A stretch of 64,000 nt of DNA. It comes from Triglochin maritima. Taxonomy: Eukaryota; Streptophyta; Magnoliopsida; Alismatales; Juncaginaceae. Under the pieces are notes generated by a model. That model searched no databases, was not told the DNA's origin, and worked only from the letters and a program-made list of their open reading frames with translations. Numbering within the stretch: the first letter of the stretch is position 1; each line of letters begins with the position of its first letter. Positions 1-10,590 of the stretch are shown here, in pieces. A program made the translations under genes and the position numbers. The stretch lies in the NCBI GenBank assembly GCA_963682175.1, contig OY821774.1, positions 42,112,201-42,176,200 on the forward strand, written 5' to 3'.

Positions 1-390
1 CCTGTGCTTCAAATGTAGAAACAACAACAAAAATCTTAGAATAAGAAGAAACTACAAGATGGTAAGTCACATCTTGAGGTTAGTTATAATGAGTAGATAA
101 TTTTTTAAATTTTTTGTCATATTTTGTGAATCAAGATGATGTAGTCTATTTTTTCTAACATTAGGTTGTAAACTAGCATGACTTTTTTGAACTCCACTCG
201 TTTACTTTCATGAGCTTAGTTTATTTAATGAAAAATTTAACTTTTTATGCCTCAAGTGGTCCAACCGTTGGACAAAAAATTCTAACTTTGACATCTTCTA
301 AAAAAATGCTAATCTTTTCACTTCTTCCCAAAATACCTCAAAATATCTTTCCGCTTCTCGATATTTAAAATTGTTATAGAGTTAAAAAGA

Positions 391-1007
391 GAGTCTTCTT
401 TGTTGGGATTGATGACGCTGATATGCCCTCTATACGATGAGCTCGATATGCACTCGATATTGGCTCAACGGCACGATTACTGAGTACGTTTTCGACGGTT
501 CGGTTTTCTTCCCTCCAGACGTCACGTTAGTAATTAAGAGCGAAGCGTGAAAATTGCACAATGACGGTACGATGTGACCTCGATATGATAAAGCAAGAGA
601 GTCGTCTTTGTTTGCATCGATGAACTCGGTAGTGGCTCGATAGTTTACTCGACCAACAACGACACGATTATTGAGGATGTTTTTTACTTTTCACTTACCT
701 TATCACCAAACTCCAACTCAACAATTAAGGGGGAAGCGTGAAAACTGTATCAATGTGTGGTTCGAGGTGACACTATGTTGGGATCGATGAGATCAATACA
801 TACTCGATCTAAGTTCGGTAGGTTACACGACTGTCAATGACACTTTTTAGGGTGTTTTCCACGGTCAGGTTTTCTTCTGTCGAAACGTCTCGTCAGTTAA
901 TAGCAAAGTTTGTAAAACCATACTCGACAGTTATGAGAAAAGTTTGAAAAACCATACTAGTGGGAGGCTCTATAACACGCAATATGATGAAGGAAGAGAG
1001 TTATCTA
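391..1007. repeat. Degenerate tandem repeat of about 170-230 bp units, split by the copia element
   Basis: Units begin with a TGTTGGGATCGATGA-like phrase near 401, 609 and 777. A fourth resumes at 9231, just after the 8.2-kb element. Each unit also carries a GCTCGATATG-like phrase, a CACGATTA-like phrase and a GAAGCGTGAAAA-like phrase. Unit lengths vary and identity is low, so this looks like an old minisatellite or an old retroelement piece rather than an active satellite. No coding potential was seen. The first 390 bases are AT-rich with nothing recognisable. Confidence 0.55.
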
Positions 1008-1146
1008 TGTTAGGATTTGTGACCCTCTAATCGCTAGATAAATGCGAAATTAAAAATACTAATCGAAAGATTAAAAGATAAGACATGCAAACCACAAAAT
1101 CAACGACACCGGAGTTTAGAGAGGTTCGGCACCCACACCCGGGTCC

Positions 1147-2695
1147 TGTAGGATCGTGTGGGTTATGGGTCCACTAATCACTATTAATCTAATCACCTAC
1201 TCGTTTTATCGATAGAGTTACATGCAACGGAATTTAAACAATTAAACGAGCAAGTAAGAAAGTAATGCAAACCACAAGAAGACACGTCGGTTTTATAGAG
1301 GTTCGGCCGCGCCTACGTCCTCTCTTACAAGCACCTCTAGAATCTCCGTTCGAGCTCCTCCTGCGTCTTCACTATGCCTCCCCGTTCTGGGCCGGGAGCA
1401 ACGCCTTTTACAGGTCTTCAAGCTCGCGAACAACCCTCGCCGAGCTTGGCACCACCTCTCACAATCCAAGAGGAACACTTCGGGCTTTCACCGAAATCCT
1501 TGCTTCTTGTCTTGGGCTTTCACCAAGACCCTTGCTCACTTTACAACAGAGGTAACCTTGAGTGGAACTCACTCTCTAGTTGAGCACAATAATTGCTAGT
1601 ATGATGATTGATGAAGGATGTGGAAATTAGGCTTTGGATGACTAATTTGGAGCTTTGAGGTTGTGGAAAATCTCACTATAAGTTTGACACTTTGGAGTTG
1701 TGAAATCTTGTGGAAAACTAAGTGTGAACCTCTATTTATAAGCTCCTAAAGATTTCTAGCCGTTTTGACAAGATTTGATTGGGGTTTGTGCAAAGCACAC
1801 AAAACAGAAAATCGGATTCAGAAATCTGTCCAGAAACGGTCGACCGAAAGGTGTAACGGTTGACCGAACCCTTGAGTAAGTTAATGGATCGGTTGACCGA
1901 ACAAAGGTACTGGTCGACCTAATCACTTAAGTTCTATGTCAGCGGTCGACCGAACAGGTACCGGTCGACCGAACTTCTGGGTTCGGTAGAAGGAAAACTC
2001 GATCGGTTGAACTAAACTTGTGTCGACCGATAGCAGGTAGATTTTCCCTAATGGAACGGTCGACCGAACAAGGTATTTTGTTCGACCGGTTCAAAAGTAA
2101 TTGGGGGTGTATTAAGAGAAAAATGTGTATACGACCGTTGTATAATACGATAAGGATAACGGTCGTATTTTTACCAGAAATAGCAAACGAATCGATCGAC
2201 CGAAGGTCTACCGGTCGACCGAACAGGTCTGGGTAAACGGTTAACAGAAGTGTGATCGGTTGAACTGATTGGTCTGGTATAACAAATATTGTGTATTACC
2301 GGTCGACCGAAAGGTGAACGGTCGACCGAACTCAGGCAGACTGGCGACCAATGTTTTTAGGTGTTTAGGTCATCTAATGGAGTCCAAAAGATATGATATT
2401 TTGTGTGTGACTCCTACAAGGAACCTAGTGTGTGAATGCATGCATATTAGCTTAAGTTATGCTCAATTCACATAAGTTCCTAATACTCAAAGAAAGGTAA
2501 AATTACATGTCTTCAATCCTAGCTTGATTACATGTCTTGACTTGATTTTTCTTCTTTCTTGAGTCATGATCACCTTTAGATGTTAGCACAATACAACATG
2601 TATACCATTATACTACATGTGCTAATCTACATGTCTTAATTAAGATTAGGTTGAAATACATCATCAAAATACGGATTAAGGCCAAAAAGCCAACA
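1147..2695. mobile_element. Solo LTR nested in the left copia LTR
   Basis: The 1549-bp block begins TGTAGGATCG and ends AAAAAGCCAACA, the TG...CA ends of an LTR. It is flanked by GGTCC (1142-1146) and AGTCC (2696-2700), a 5-bp target duplication with one change. The right LTR copy of the host element at about 8320 has the uninterrupted site, which proves insertion. Its layout resembles the host LTR: a TGCAAACCACAA phrase, an AGAGGTTCGGC phrase, and the same 3' end. It is therefore a diverged member of the same group. It holds about a dozen CGGTCGACCG-type motifs (1837-2328). Short open frames inside are not genes. Confidence 0.8.
1837..2328. repeat. Array of CGGTCGACCG palindromes (block 1)
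   Basis: Exact CGGTCGACCG copies start at 1837, 1943, 1962, 2057, 2212, 2300 and 2319. CGGTTGACCG variants start at 1857 and 1890, and looser variants at 1911, 2020, 2080 and 2193. Neighbouring copies are often 19-21 bp apart: 1837/1857, 1890/1911, 1943/1962, 2193/2212 and 2300/2319. Most copies are followed by AA or AAC. The spacing is close to two helical turns, as expected if paired proteins bind one face of the DNA, but binding is inference. Confidence 0.75.
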
Positions 2696-3472
2696 AGTCC
2701 TAGTCCTCCTCGTAAGCCTCGCTCGATCCCCCGAGCCTCGCTTACGGTTCCACTAACCGATCTCCGTTCCAGGCCGAGATCAACGTTGTTTACAATTCCG
2801 AGTCTCGCGAACAACCTCACCTCGCTCTTGTCTCCTCTCACAATCCGAGAGGGAGCTTCCTCGAAGCTTTACAACTTGGTGATTCTTTGAATATAGAGAT
2901 GGAATCACAATCTAACTAACACTCTATACTTAAGCACACTTGGATATTGATATGGAATTGGATATGTAAGTGGTGAAGTTTAGGCTTGAGTGTTGTGGAT
3001 TGAGAGCTTGAAGATTGAGAGGATTTGACTTTGAGTATTGGATAGATAGGAAGTGTTCAAGAGATCCAAAACCAACAAATGCGGTCCTTTTTATAAGCCT
3101 TCAAGCTCAACTAGCCGTTTGGGAGTTGGTGGGGGCAATGAACCAATAGGAATGCAAGATGTGACTTAAGCTCGGGCAGAAATCGATGCATCTTCGGTTG
3201 ACCGCTAACCAAACGGTAGTCTGAAGAATTGGTCTGATTTACGAATTCGGTTGACCGATTATGTATCGGATCACCATTTACCAATCTCCAGCAGCTTTTA
3301 TCTATTTAGCCCTTATTAAGTTCGGTTAACCGAAGTCCATTCGGTTCACCGTTCCAAGGTGGATAGTAGAATTAGTTGGGCTCTGATATACTCAAGTTTG
3401 GTTGACCGTGTACACTTTGGTAGACCGAAGTTAGCACGGGTTTTGCGCTGACAGTTATAGCTCAAATAGTGT

Positions 3473-5500
3473 TGTTGAATTTCTAGTTTAATTGCACATA
3501 TTTATTTTCGAAATTTTTATGCACAATAAGGATCAATTACAATTTTTCTATGATTTGTTTCATGCATGCATCGGTTTGTTTCAATAACTAGTTTCAAAAC
3601 TTTATTAAAACAAACATAGGCTCCGAAATTCATACCTAGAAGTTCTCTAAAACTTCTTGAAGATCCGGAGACGTTGAGGATGCTTGTCGCTGCGCCGGAT
3701 GCCTCCGAGTATTCACCAAACTCTAAACAAGATTGGAGAGAGAATAGCTAGCCTCTCAATCTCCAATAGGGTTTAGAATCTAACTACTAACCCCTCTTTA
3801 GTTCCCTTGAGAAGAAGCTCTCTGAAAACTAAAACTAAACTCAAGAATTAAGGTGAAATTCGTGGAGAATTATGGAGAGATGTTTGCACAAGAAGATAAT
3901 CAATCAAATTAATAAGGTAATGAGATAAACTTGTATTTATAAGTTCTCTCCAAATTACCTATTCATGTGCAACCTCTTGCCCATGATTTCATGCAAACTT
4001 CCATCTAACCATCCATTATTTGCTAACAAATAATCTTAGCCACGAATTAAATCAGTTATGGACCAATTCCATGCATGATCTAATTAATTGTTAAATTTAT
4101 TCTGCAGTAACCGTATGAATCGGTCGACCGTGTTGGAAGCTCGGTCGACCGTTTAGACCGAGTTTCGGTCGACCGTTCGCAACAAAAAATATTTCAATAC
4201 AATGTTCGGTCGATCGAAAACGAACAGACGAAATTCCTGTAGCGATCGAGACACATCCGGTCAACCATGCAATATTTCGGTCGACCGTGCAACATCCAGT
4301 CGACTGTGTACGGTTTAGCGGTTGACCGTTTTTGCACAGTGCTGCAGACTCCTCAAATTTCGGTTTAACCCCTACAAAATTTGACATTTCGGGATTAGTA
4401 GTAAGTTCACAACTTATGTAATATATTATCCTATGTAATGATAAATCATTACACCCCATAATTTTTACATCACATATGAATTTAATTTAGATTCTAATTA
4501 TGTTATTAATCACAACATAATTTTGATTTAGCTTGTTCACCACATGTGTCATATTTTCTACATGAAACCCAACACACCTTATGAACTCAAAATCCCCATT
4601 TCTTGTTTCCCAGTTTTGTGGTGTGACCTATGGGAGGATCTAAACTAAGTTGGCAGTGATATTAAGAGCTTAATATCACAAGCTATAAGCGGTATCTAGC
4701 TACACATTATAGCTCCCAATTAGTTAGATGTCTTAATTCCACTCGAACCAAAACCCGATCCATTTAGTGATGGAGTGCACCACTTGTGTCCGTCCCTTGC
4801 CTCATGATATTAAGAATACACACAAAGTAGTATTGTGTCATCTTTGTATTAGTATTCATTTCTTGATCTCTTTAAGCTAGTTACAAATATGTGACTTAAC
4901 TCAAATCACATTGTGCACATTATAACTTTGCTTTATCAATGGGCCCACTAATCTCATCACTCAATTAAGAGGGGCAATGATAATCTTTTGACTAACTATC
5001 TTCTCCAACAAAAACCATACTTAACCAACCAATGCCTTTACACTACACTCATCGATAGCTCAAGACACTAGTCTAATTAAGCAATTCTTAAGTGATCGGA
5101 TATAAATCTCATATCAAAGGACCAAAGAAACAGTAAAAGATCAATGACACAGAAAACACAATTCTATAATGTTTTACTAATTAGGTCTATTCGGTATACA
5201 AAAGTAATATTTTCCTCTTTTGTGTACCCGTGTTGTCACTCACTTGTAGAGCTACAACGATCTATGGCCAACACGACAATCTTAACTCGGTAATTAATGT
5301 CTCATGTTAATTACCATGATTGCGAATATCTTTTGTTTTATGTAAACCAATATCTTTTAGAGCTCTACGGTTAAGGACCAAATGCCTCTTCCTTAACACT
5401 TCTAAAAGACGAATGACATAAATAAGGAACAAAATGATTTCTCATTAAATTCATAATAATTGACATTTAAAAGAAAAACTTTTAGAACACATTCCCTTCA
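3473..5500. mobile_element. Second nested solo-LTR-like element
   Basis: The 2028-bp block begins TGTTGAATTTCTAG and ends ATTCCCTTCA. It interrupts the left copia LTR: the homologous LTR at 46570-46590 reads straight through the site. Flanks are AGTGT (3468-3472) and AGTGG (5501-5505), consistent with a 5-bp target duplication with one change. Sequence and ends differ from the other LTRs, so this is a separate family. It still contains CGGTCGACCG at 4121, 4142, 4166 and 4278 and CGGTTGACCG at 4319. No coding domain is recognised. The 120-codon open frame at 4097-4459 is a by-product of the motif array. Confidence 0.65.
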
Positions 5501-6658
5501 AGTGGTTGGGTACAATGGTCAAGTGTCACGTGTAAATAGTCGTTGTGCACTGAAAGCCAATAAGGAATCAGTAGATTGATAGGTATTCGGTCGTCCGAAG
5601 TGGGGGCAAGTCAATTGAGCTCTAGGGACTCGATTCGAATGCGACCGTTGGAGCAAAGTCCAAAACCGGTCTAGGGCTATTCAGTCGACCGAAGGTGGTT
5701 CGGTCTTCCGTTGGGGCAATTCCAGAGAACACCTAAGTTTTACTGGTGGGAAGAATTTGGATATTCGAAAAGTGTTCGGTGGATCGAACTAGACAGGATT
5801 CGGTTGACCGAAAGGGGTTCGGTTTACTGATGATGAACGGGGCAGAATCCTAGTGCTCAAGTTTACATTAAACCTTATGGACTCAATAAATACAAAATTA
5901 CATGTCTTGGTCCAAAGCTTTGATTACAAGTCTTGAGTCTTGATGTCTTTGTCTCAATGCTCATTTCCTTGATTGTCTTGATCAACCTATTAAGATGTTT
6001 ACAAGTATAGAAGTATGTATGCAATGCATGTAATCATGTTTGCTCACTTTGATTGACTAGGTTGATTGATTAAGATTAGTTTAATTAATCATCAAAATTA
6101 ATATACATTAAGGTCAAAAAGCCAACAATCTCCATTTTTTGATGATGGCAAATCTATATCTTAATACTTGAGGTTCAATTTAAGTTCTCTCATTTTCTAT
6201 ATAATTGCTCCCCCTTCATATATGCAAACTATGCATGTATAAAATACTCCCTCCCTAACAATATGCATAGTATGAGTAAATTGAAGCTCAATCCTTATCA
6301 TTCTCCCCCATTGACATCAATCAAATGCAAACAATACAAGCATATGATGTAAAGGTATAGGAATACATAATTCTCCTCCTTAATTAAATGATATAACATT
6401 ATATGATCCCCCTGTCACTAAGGCCTAAAAGCAATGATGTATGATATCAATTAATCATGCAACCATCCTAGATTAGAACCAAATGTTAAAGTTTAAGAGC
6501 ATTGAAAATGTCACCCATCTTTTGATCCTCTATTTGGTATTGGTTCCAATCTCCTTTCGATAGCGACGACGACTTTATGAATTCGATCCAAATGATTTCA
6601 TTGAAGCTTGGAATCGATCTTTTATTGCTTGAGCCGATCGCTACCGATTCTCCTCCTT

Positions 6659-6898
6659 CTAAGTACCTAAAAGTGAACATTTCGGTACCCAAACAACTTT
6701 GGGTCCTTTGACATTAGTTTTTGGTACCCAAACCATTTTAGTAATAGGTGCCCAAACACTTGAGGAATTCCTATTCACAAAGAAATGTTTTCCATTCAAT
6801 GTAGTATAACTAATATGATTTATGTAGTTGTTAACACAATAGCCTAAACCAGGCTTATTTAAAGATTGTCTTTGACTACCAATAAGTCTATGAAGCAT
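6659..6898 (-). pseudogene. Copia gag-pol linker relic
   Basis: The minus-strand reading contains two spaced copies of a WVPK-type phrase with an intervening KGPK. Plant copia polyproteins carry this between the gag zinc knuckle and the protease. It ends near 6659 with no protease or integrase after it. It supports the view that the pol region was deleted from the 1008-9225 element. Identification rests on the short motif only. Confidence 0.45.
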
Positions 6899-7253
6899 TT
6901 TTTCCCTTTATAAATCTTTCAAGATCTTTTTATAATTGAACATTCTTAGCAATTAGATCTTCAATATCTACATGAAGGTTTTGCATTTAGAGTTGCAATT
7001 TCATCAATCAAATGAGTATTCTCTAATGCAATTTTATCATGACTAGAAAGCAATTCATTCTTCTCATTCATAATAGATTAAATTTGAGATTGTAGCTCAA
7101 TGATTTTCTTTTTAGTTACTTTTTTCTTTGACAAATTTTCTCAAAATTTTCAAGCAATTCATTGAATTCACATTGAGGTTCATTATATGCATCTGAATGA
7201 GTTGAATCAATTGAATCACGACTAGAGCAAGAAGATACCTCACTATCGTCATC

Positions 7254-8132
7254 TTTTATTGCCATGAAGCACATCGAGGCGAATTCGCCTTCAATCGATG
7301 AAGATGATGAAGTGTCTCAAGTAGCTTAGAGAGCTTTCTTCTTATTCTCTTTTCTGTTGCTCTTATTCTCTTTTCTCCTTTCTTTCTCTTCTTTGAGAAA
7401 CTCCTTGAATTGTTGTGTCGCCAACTCTTCAATGTCACTATCTTCTTTGTTGGAATTGGCGACGGCATGTAACCCTAAAGATTTCTTGGCTCCCTTCTCA
7501 ATGCGGTCTTTCATTTGTATCTCATATGTCATGAGACTACCCATTAGCACCTCGACCGATAATTTCGTGAGATCTTGTGCTTCTTCGATGGCGGTCGTCT
7601 TCTCCTCCCAATCGTCGGTGAGTGACCGGAGAATCTTTCAAGTCATTTCTCCCTTGCTAAAGTCCTTGCCAAGTTCTTTAAGAGAGTTAATGATCTCGGT
7701 GAAGCGAGTGTTCATCTCGCTTATGTTTTCACCGGATTGCATACAAAATAATTCATATTTATGCATGAGCAAATTAATCCTAGTTTCTTTCAATCTATTT
7801 GAACCATCATGATGCATCTCTAATGTATGCCAAATAGCATAAGCACTTTCACAACTTCTTACCCTATTGTATTCCCCTTCATTTAACCCACAATACAAAA
7901 TATTCATAATGCGGGAATTCATTTCCGCTTCCATAATTTTGGGTTTTGTTAAGGATACAATTTCATCATCATTAGGAGGTGTGTATGAGTTTAATATGAA
8001 TGTCCAATATTTCAAGTCATTTGATTGCAAATAAATCCTCATTCTTTTCTTCCAATAGTCATAGTTTAACCCATTAAACAAAGGTGGCTTAGATGTGGAT
8101 AATCATTCACAATGATTAGAACTAGATGTCAT
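7254..8132 (-). pseudogene. Copia gag (UBN2-type) relic
   Basis: The minus strand encodes a copia-type gag. It opens with the FNGLNYDYW phrase typical of the gag N-terminus and continues with a helical core containing NILYCGLNEGEYNRV, AIWHTLEMHHDGS and LLMHKYELF. It ends with a GSLMTYEI segment and a lysine/glutamate-rich tail. A start codon sits at 8130-8132, but an in-frame TGA follows about nine codons later (8103-8105). The frame also shifts between about 7550 and 7640. It is therefore broken. Gag forms the virus-like particle that packages element RNA. The sequence lies directly downstream, on the minus strand, of the primer-binding site at 8171-8183. Confidence 0.8.
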
Positions 8133-8170
8133 ACTAAATTACGATTAAGTAAATGAAATTAGCAACCTAA

Positions 8171-8183
8171 TGCTCTGATACCA
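8171..8183 (-). promoter_or_regulatory. tRNA-Met primer-binding site of the copia element
   Basis: The minus strand reads TGGTATCAGAGCA, the usual plant copia primer-binding site complementary to initiator tRNA-Met. It lies two bases inside the right (5') LTR. This fixes the element's orientation as minus. Confidence 0.85.
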
Positions 8184-8185
8184 AT

Positions 8186-9225
8186 TGTTAGGATCTTTGA
8201 CCCTCTAATCGCTACATAAATGCGGAATTAAAAATATTAATCGAATGATTAAGAGATAAGACATGCAAACCACAAAATCGACGACATCGGAGTTTAGAGA
8301 GGTTCGGCACCCACACCCGGGTCCTAGTCCTCCTCGTAAGCCTCGCTCGATCCCCCGAGCCTCGCTTACGGTTCCACTAACCGATCTCCGTTCCGGGCCG
8401 AGATCAACGTTGTTTACAATTCCGAGTCTCGCGAACAACCTCACCTCGCTCTTGTCTCCTCTCACAATCCGAGAGGGAGCTTCCTCGAAGCTTTACAACT
8501 TGGTGATTCTTTGAATATGGAGATGGAATCACAATCTAACTAACACTCTATACTTAAGCACACTTGGATATTGATATGGAATTGGATATGTAAGTGGTGA
8601 AGTTTAGGCTTGAGTGTTGTGGATTGAGAGCTTGAAGATTGAGAGGATTTGACTTTGAGTATTGGATAGATAGGAAGTGTTCAAGAGATCCAAAACCAAC
8701 AAATGAGGTCCTATTTATAAGCCTTCAAGCTCAACTAACCGTTTGGGAGTTGGTGGGGGCAATGAACTAATAGGAATGCAAGATGTGACTTAAGCTCGGG
8801 CAGAAATCGATGCATCTTCGGTCGACCGTTAACCAAATGGTAGTCCGAAGAATTGGTCTGATTTAGGAATTCGGTTGACCGATTATGTATTGGATCACCG
8901 TTTACCAATCTACAGTAGCTTTTATCTATTTAGCCCTAATTAAGTTCCTAGTGCTCAAGTTTACATTAAGCCTTATAGACTCAATAAATACAAAATTACA
9001 TGTCTTAGTCTAAAGCTTTGATTACAAGTCTTGAGTCTTGATATCTTTGTCTCAATGCTCATTTCCTTGATTGTCTTGATCAACCTATTAAGATGTTTAC
9101 AAGTATAGAAGTATGTATGCAATGCATGTAATCATGTTTGCTCACTTTGATTGACTAGGTTGATTGATTAAGATTAGTTTAATTAATCATCAAAATTAAT
9201 ATAGATTAAAGCCAAAAAGCCAGTA
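8186..9225 (-). repeat. 5' LTR of the copia element (right copy)
   Basis: It starts TGTTAGGATC and ends in a degraded form of the AAAAAGCCAACA terminus. It matches the left LTR closely: long stretches around 8320-8500 and 2697-2890 are almost identical, while the first 115 bp differ by roughly 8-9 percent. A segment of about 0.5 kb present in the left LTR and in the copy at 45.6-47.2 kb is missing near 8946. It carries one CGGTCGACCG (8819) and one CGGTTGACCG (8872). The 8205-8465 and 8263-8514 open frames are LTR by-products. Confidence 0.8.
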
Positions 9226-9429
9226 CTCTATGTTGGGATCGAAGAGCTAGATATGAGCTCGATAAGTTATGCGACTAAAACGATGTGATAATCGATGGCA
9301 TTTTCGACAGTTCGGTTACCTTCTCTCCAAACGCCGCGTATGTTATCAGGATAGTTTGAAACGTCATTCCCTTCTTTCAGCCTTACACTATTACACTTCT
9401 CTTTCCAACACCTTGTTCTCTCAACCACA

Positions 9430-10021
9430 TTCCAGTCCAAGAATGATGCACAACGACGATATCGTCGAGGTCTCACCCATTGACATCCTCTGCTTCTGCA
9501 ATTACCTCGCACGACGGGTGTGTGTCGGGTCCTCAACTGGGGTGGTGCAATAGACCTGGCGTTACGGGGGCCCACAATGCCAGAAATGCCTATTTTACGT
9601 GCATGACTCCATATCTCCAGTTTGACCGCCCCCGGAACCACTAGAGGAGGTCAAGCAGACCCTGGCGGAACTCCACCGCATGATAGCCGTTGTGGAGCGT
9701 CGTTTGTCCGTCATACAAGACACGGTGGTAGACCTCATCATTGACAGTGGTAGGTTTTAATCGTTTCTTTCTTTATTTTCAGTTACCTGTGGTTATAAGT
9801 TAGTGTCCACTCATATTTTATTATTTGGTTTGCGTAGTTTTAACCCTATGACACCAACCCCAACACCCCCTTCCTGGAGCACACTTGCCCCAACTGCGGG
9901 GCGACCTGTCTCGTCGAGACACTCATCCCTGACCACACGCCATCTTCACTGCTTGAAGTGCCTCCTGGCTTCGAAGAACACATCAGGTGGACTAGGAAGA
10001 GGGCGAAGTTATTTTAGTTAA
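9430..10021 (+). pseudogene. Unrecognised gene relic with coiled-coil-like and Cys-pair segments
   Basis: GC content rises here against an AT-rich background. At about 9637-9757 the plus strand reads EEVKQTLAELHRM and then ERRLSVIQDTVVDLI, with heptad-like leucine spacing. A GTAGGT-type donor follows at about 9758, and a TAG acceptor lies near 9838. At about 9849-10020 one frame reads CPNCGATCLVET, a C-x2-C-x3-C cluster, and later GFEEHIRWTRKRAKLF before a stop. Splicing the two parts gives a stop codon, so this looks like a decayed two-exon gene, probably transposon-derived. No family is recognised. Confidence 0.3.
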
Positions 10022-10240
10022 TGTTTATTTCTATGATGTTTTCTTGTTTTTGTTGTGTATGTGTTAGTTGCCAACTTTGACAACCTTGTTTGTTTGTAAA
10101 GGAAAATTTGGCTAAAGGAAAGTTTGTTTGTAAATGTGTAGTCAATACACAAGCAGTTATGTTGTTTACGTTGTTTTTTGTTAATATTCGAATGTTGTTA
10201 ATTATCGAACTATTTTTTTGTTAAACCCTAAACCCTAAAA

Positions 10241-10590
10241 CGATTCAACTAAATGATTGTTCGTTTAAGTCGTAGACCATCGAGCTATTATTGAGTTATT
10301 ATCGAATTACTATCAAGGTACTATGAGAGAACAATGAGAGAAACTTCAGACTGTTCGTCTGAAAAAATTCAAATAAATGATTGTTTGTTTAAGTCATAGA
10401 CCATCGAGTTATTATCGAACTACTATCGAGGTACAAGGAGGGAACAATGAGAGAAACTTTAGAATGTTCGTTTGAAAGATTCAACTAATTGATTGTTCAT
10501 TTAAGTAATAAACTATCGAGCTAAGAACAAGTTATTATTGAACTATTACCGAGGTACAAGGAAAGAACAATGAGAGATCACAAAGACAAA
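10241..10590. repeat. Three-copy tandem repeat, 112-124 bp unit
   Basis: Units begin with an ATTCAACTAAATGATTGTT-like phrase at 10243, 10367 and 10479. Each contains a TATCGAG phrase, a run of TTATTATCGAACTA-like words and a GAACAATGAGAGAAA phrase. Copies one and two are 124 bp apart, copies two and three 112 bp. The sequence is AT-rich with no coding frame. Confidence 0.75.

Larger units (their letters stand above)
1008..9225 (-). mobile_element. Ty1/copia-type LTR element, gag-only, with nested insertions
   Basis: The left LTR starts TGTTAGGATTTGTGACCC at 1008 and ends AAAAGCCAACA at 6127. The right LTR starts TGTTAGGATCTTTGACCC at 8186 and ends near 9225. The element reads on the minus strand: a tRNA-Met primer site lies next to the right LTR, and an A/G-rich polypurine-like stretch adjoins the left LTR at 6128-6140. 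The internal 2.06 kb keeps a gag relic and a short gag-pol linker, but no protease, integrase or reverse transcriptase, so it cannot move alone. Target duplications are ATCTA (1003-1007) and CTCTA (9226-9230), one mismatch. After removing nested insertions the left LTR is about 1.53 kb. The right LTR is about 1.04 kb because a motif-rich segment of about 0.5 kb is deleted near 8946. Confidence 0.82.

Noticed and set aside
1837..2328. CRISPR-like array of short palindromes
   Set aside because: The setting is a plant LTR, spacers are absent or irregular, and there are no cas genes. The motif is a dispersed LTR word.
1265..2475. Several short open frames in the nested LTR (1265-1583, 2018-2475)
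   Set aside because: They lie in LTR DNA and reflect the motif array and GC-rich LTR sequence; overlapping frames exist on both strands with no domain.
4097..4459. 120-codon minus-strand open frame
   Set aside because: It spans the second motif array, and its translation is largely repeats of the motif. No family resemblance.
10226..10242. Telomere-like AAACCCTAAACCCTAAA
   Set aside because: Only two and a half units, as found by chance or in promoters; no interstitial telomere tract.
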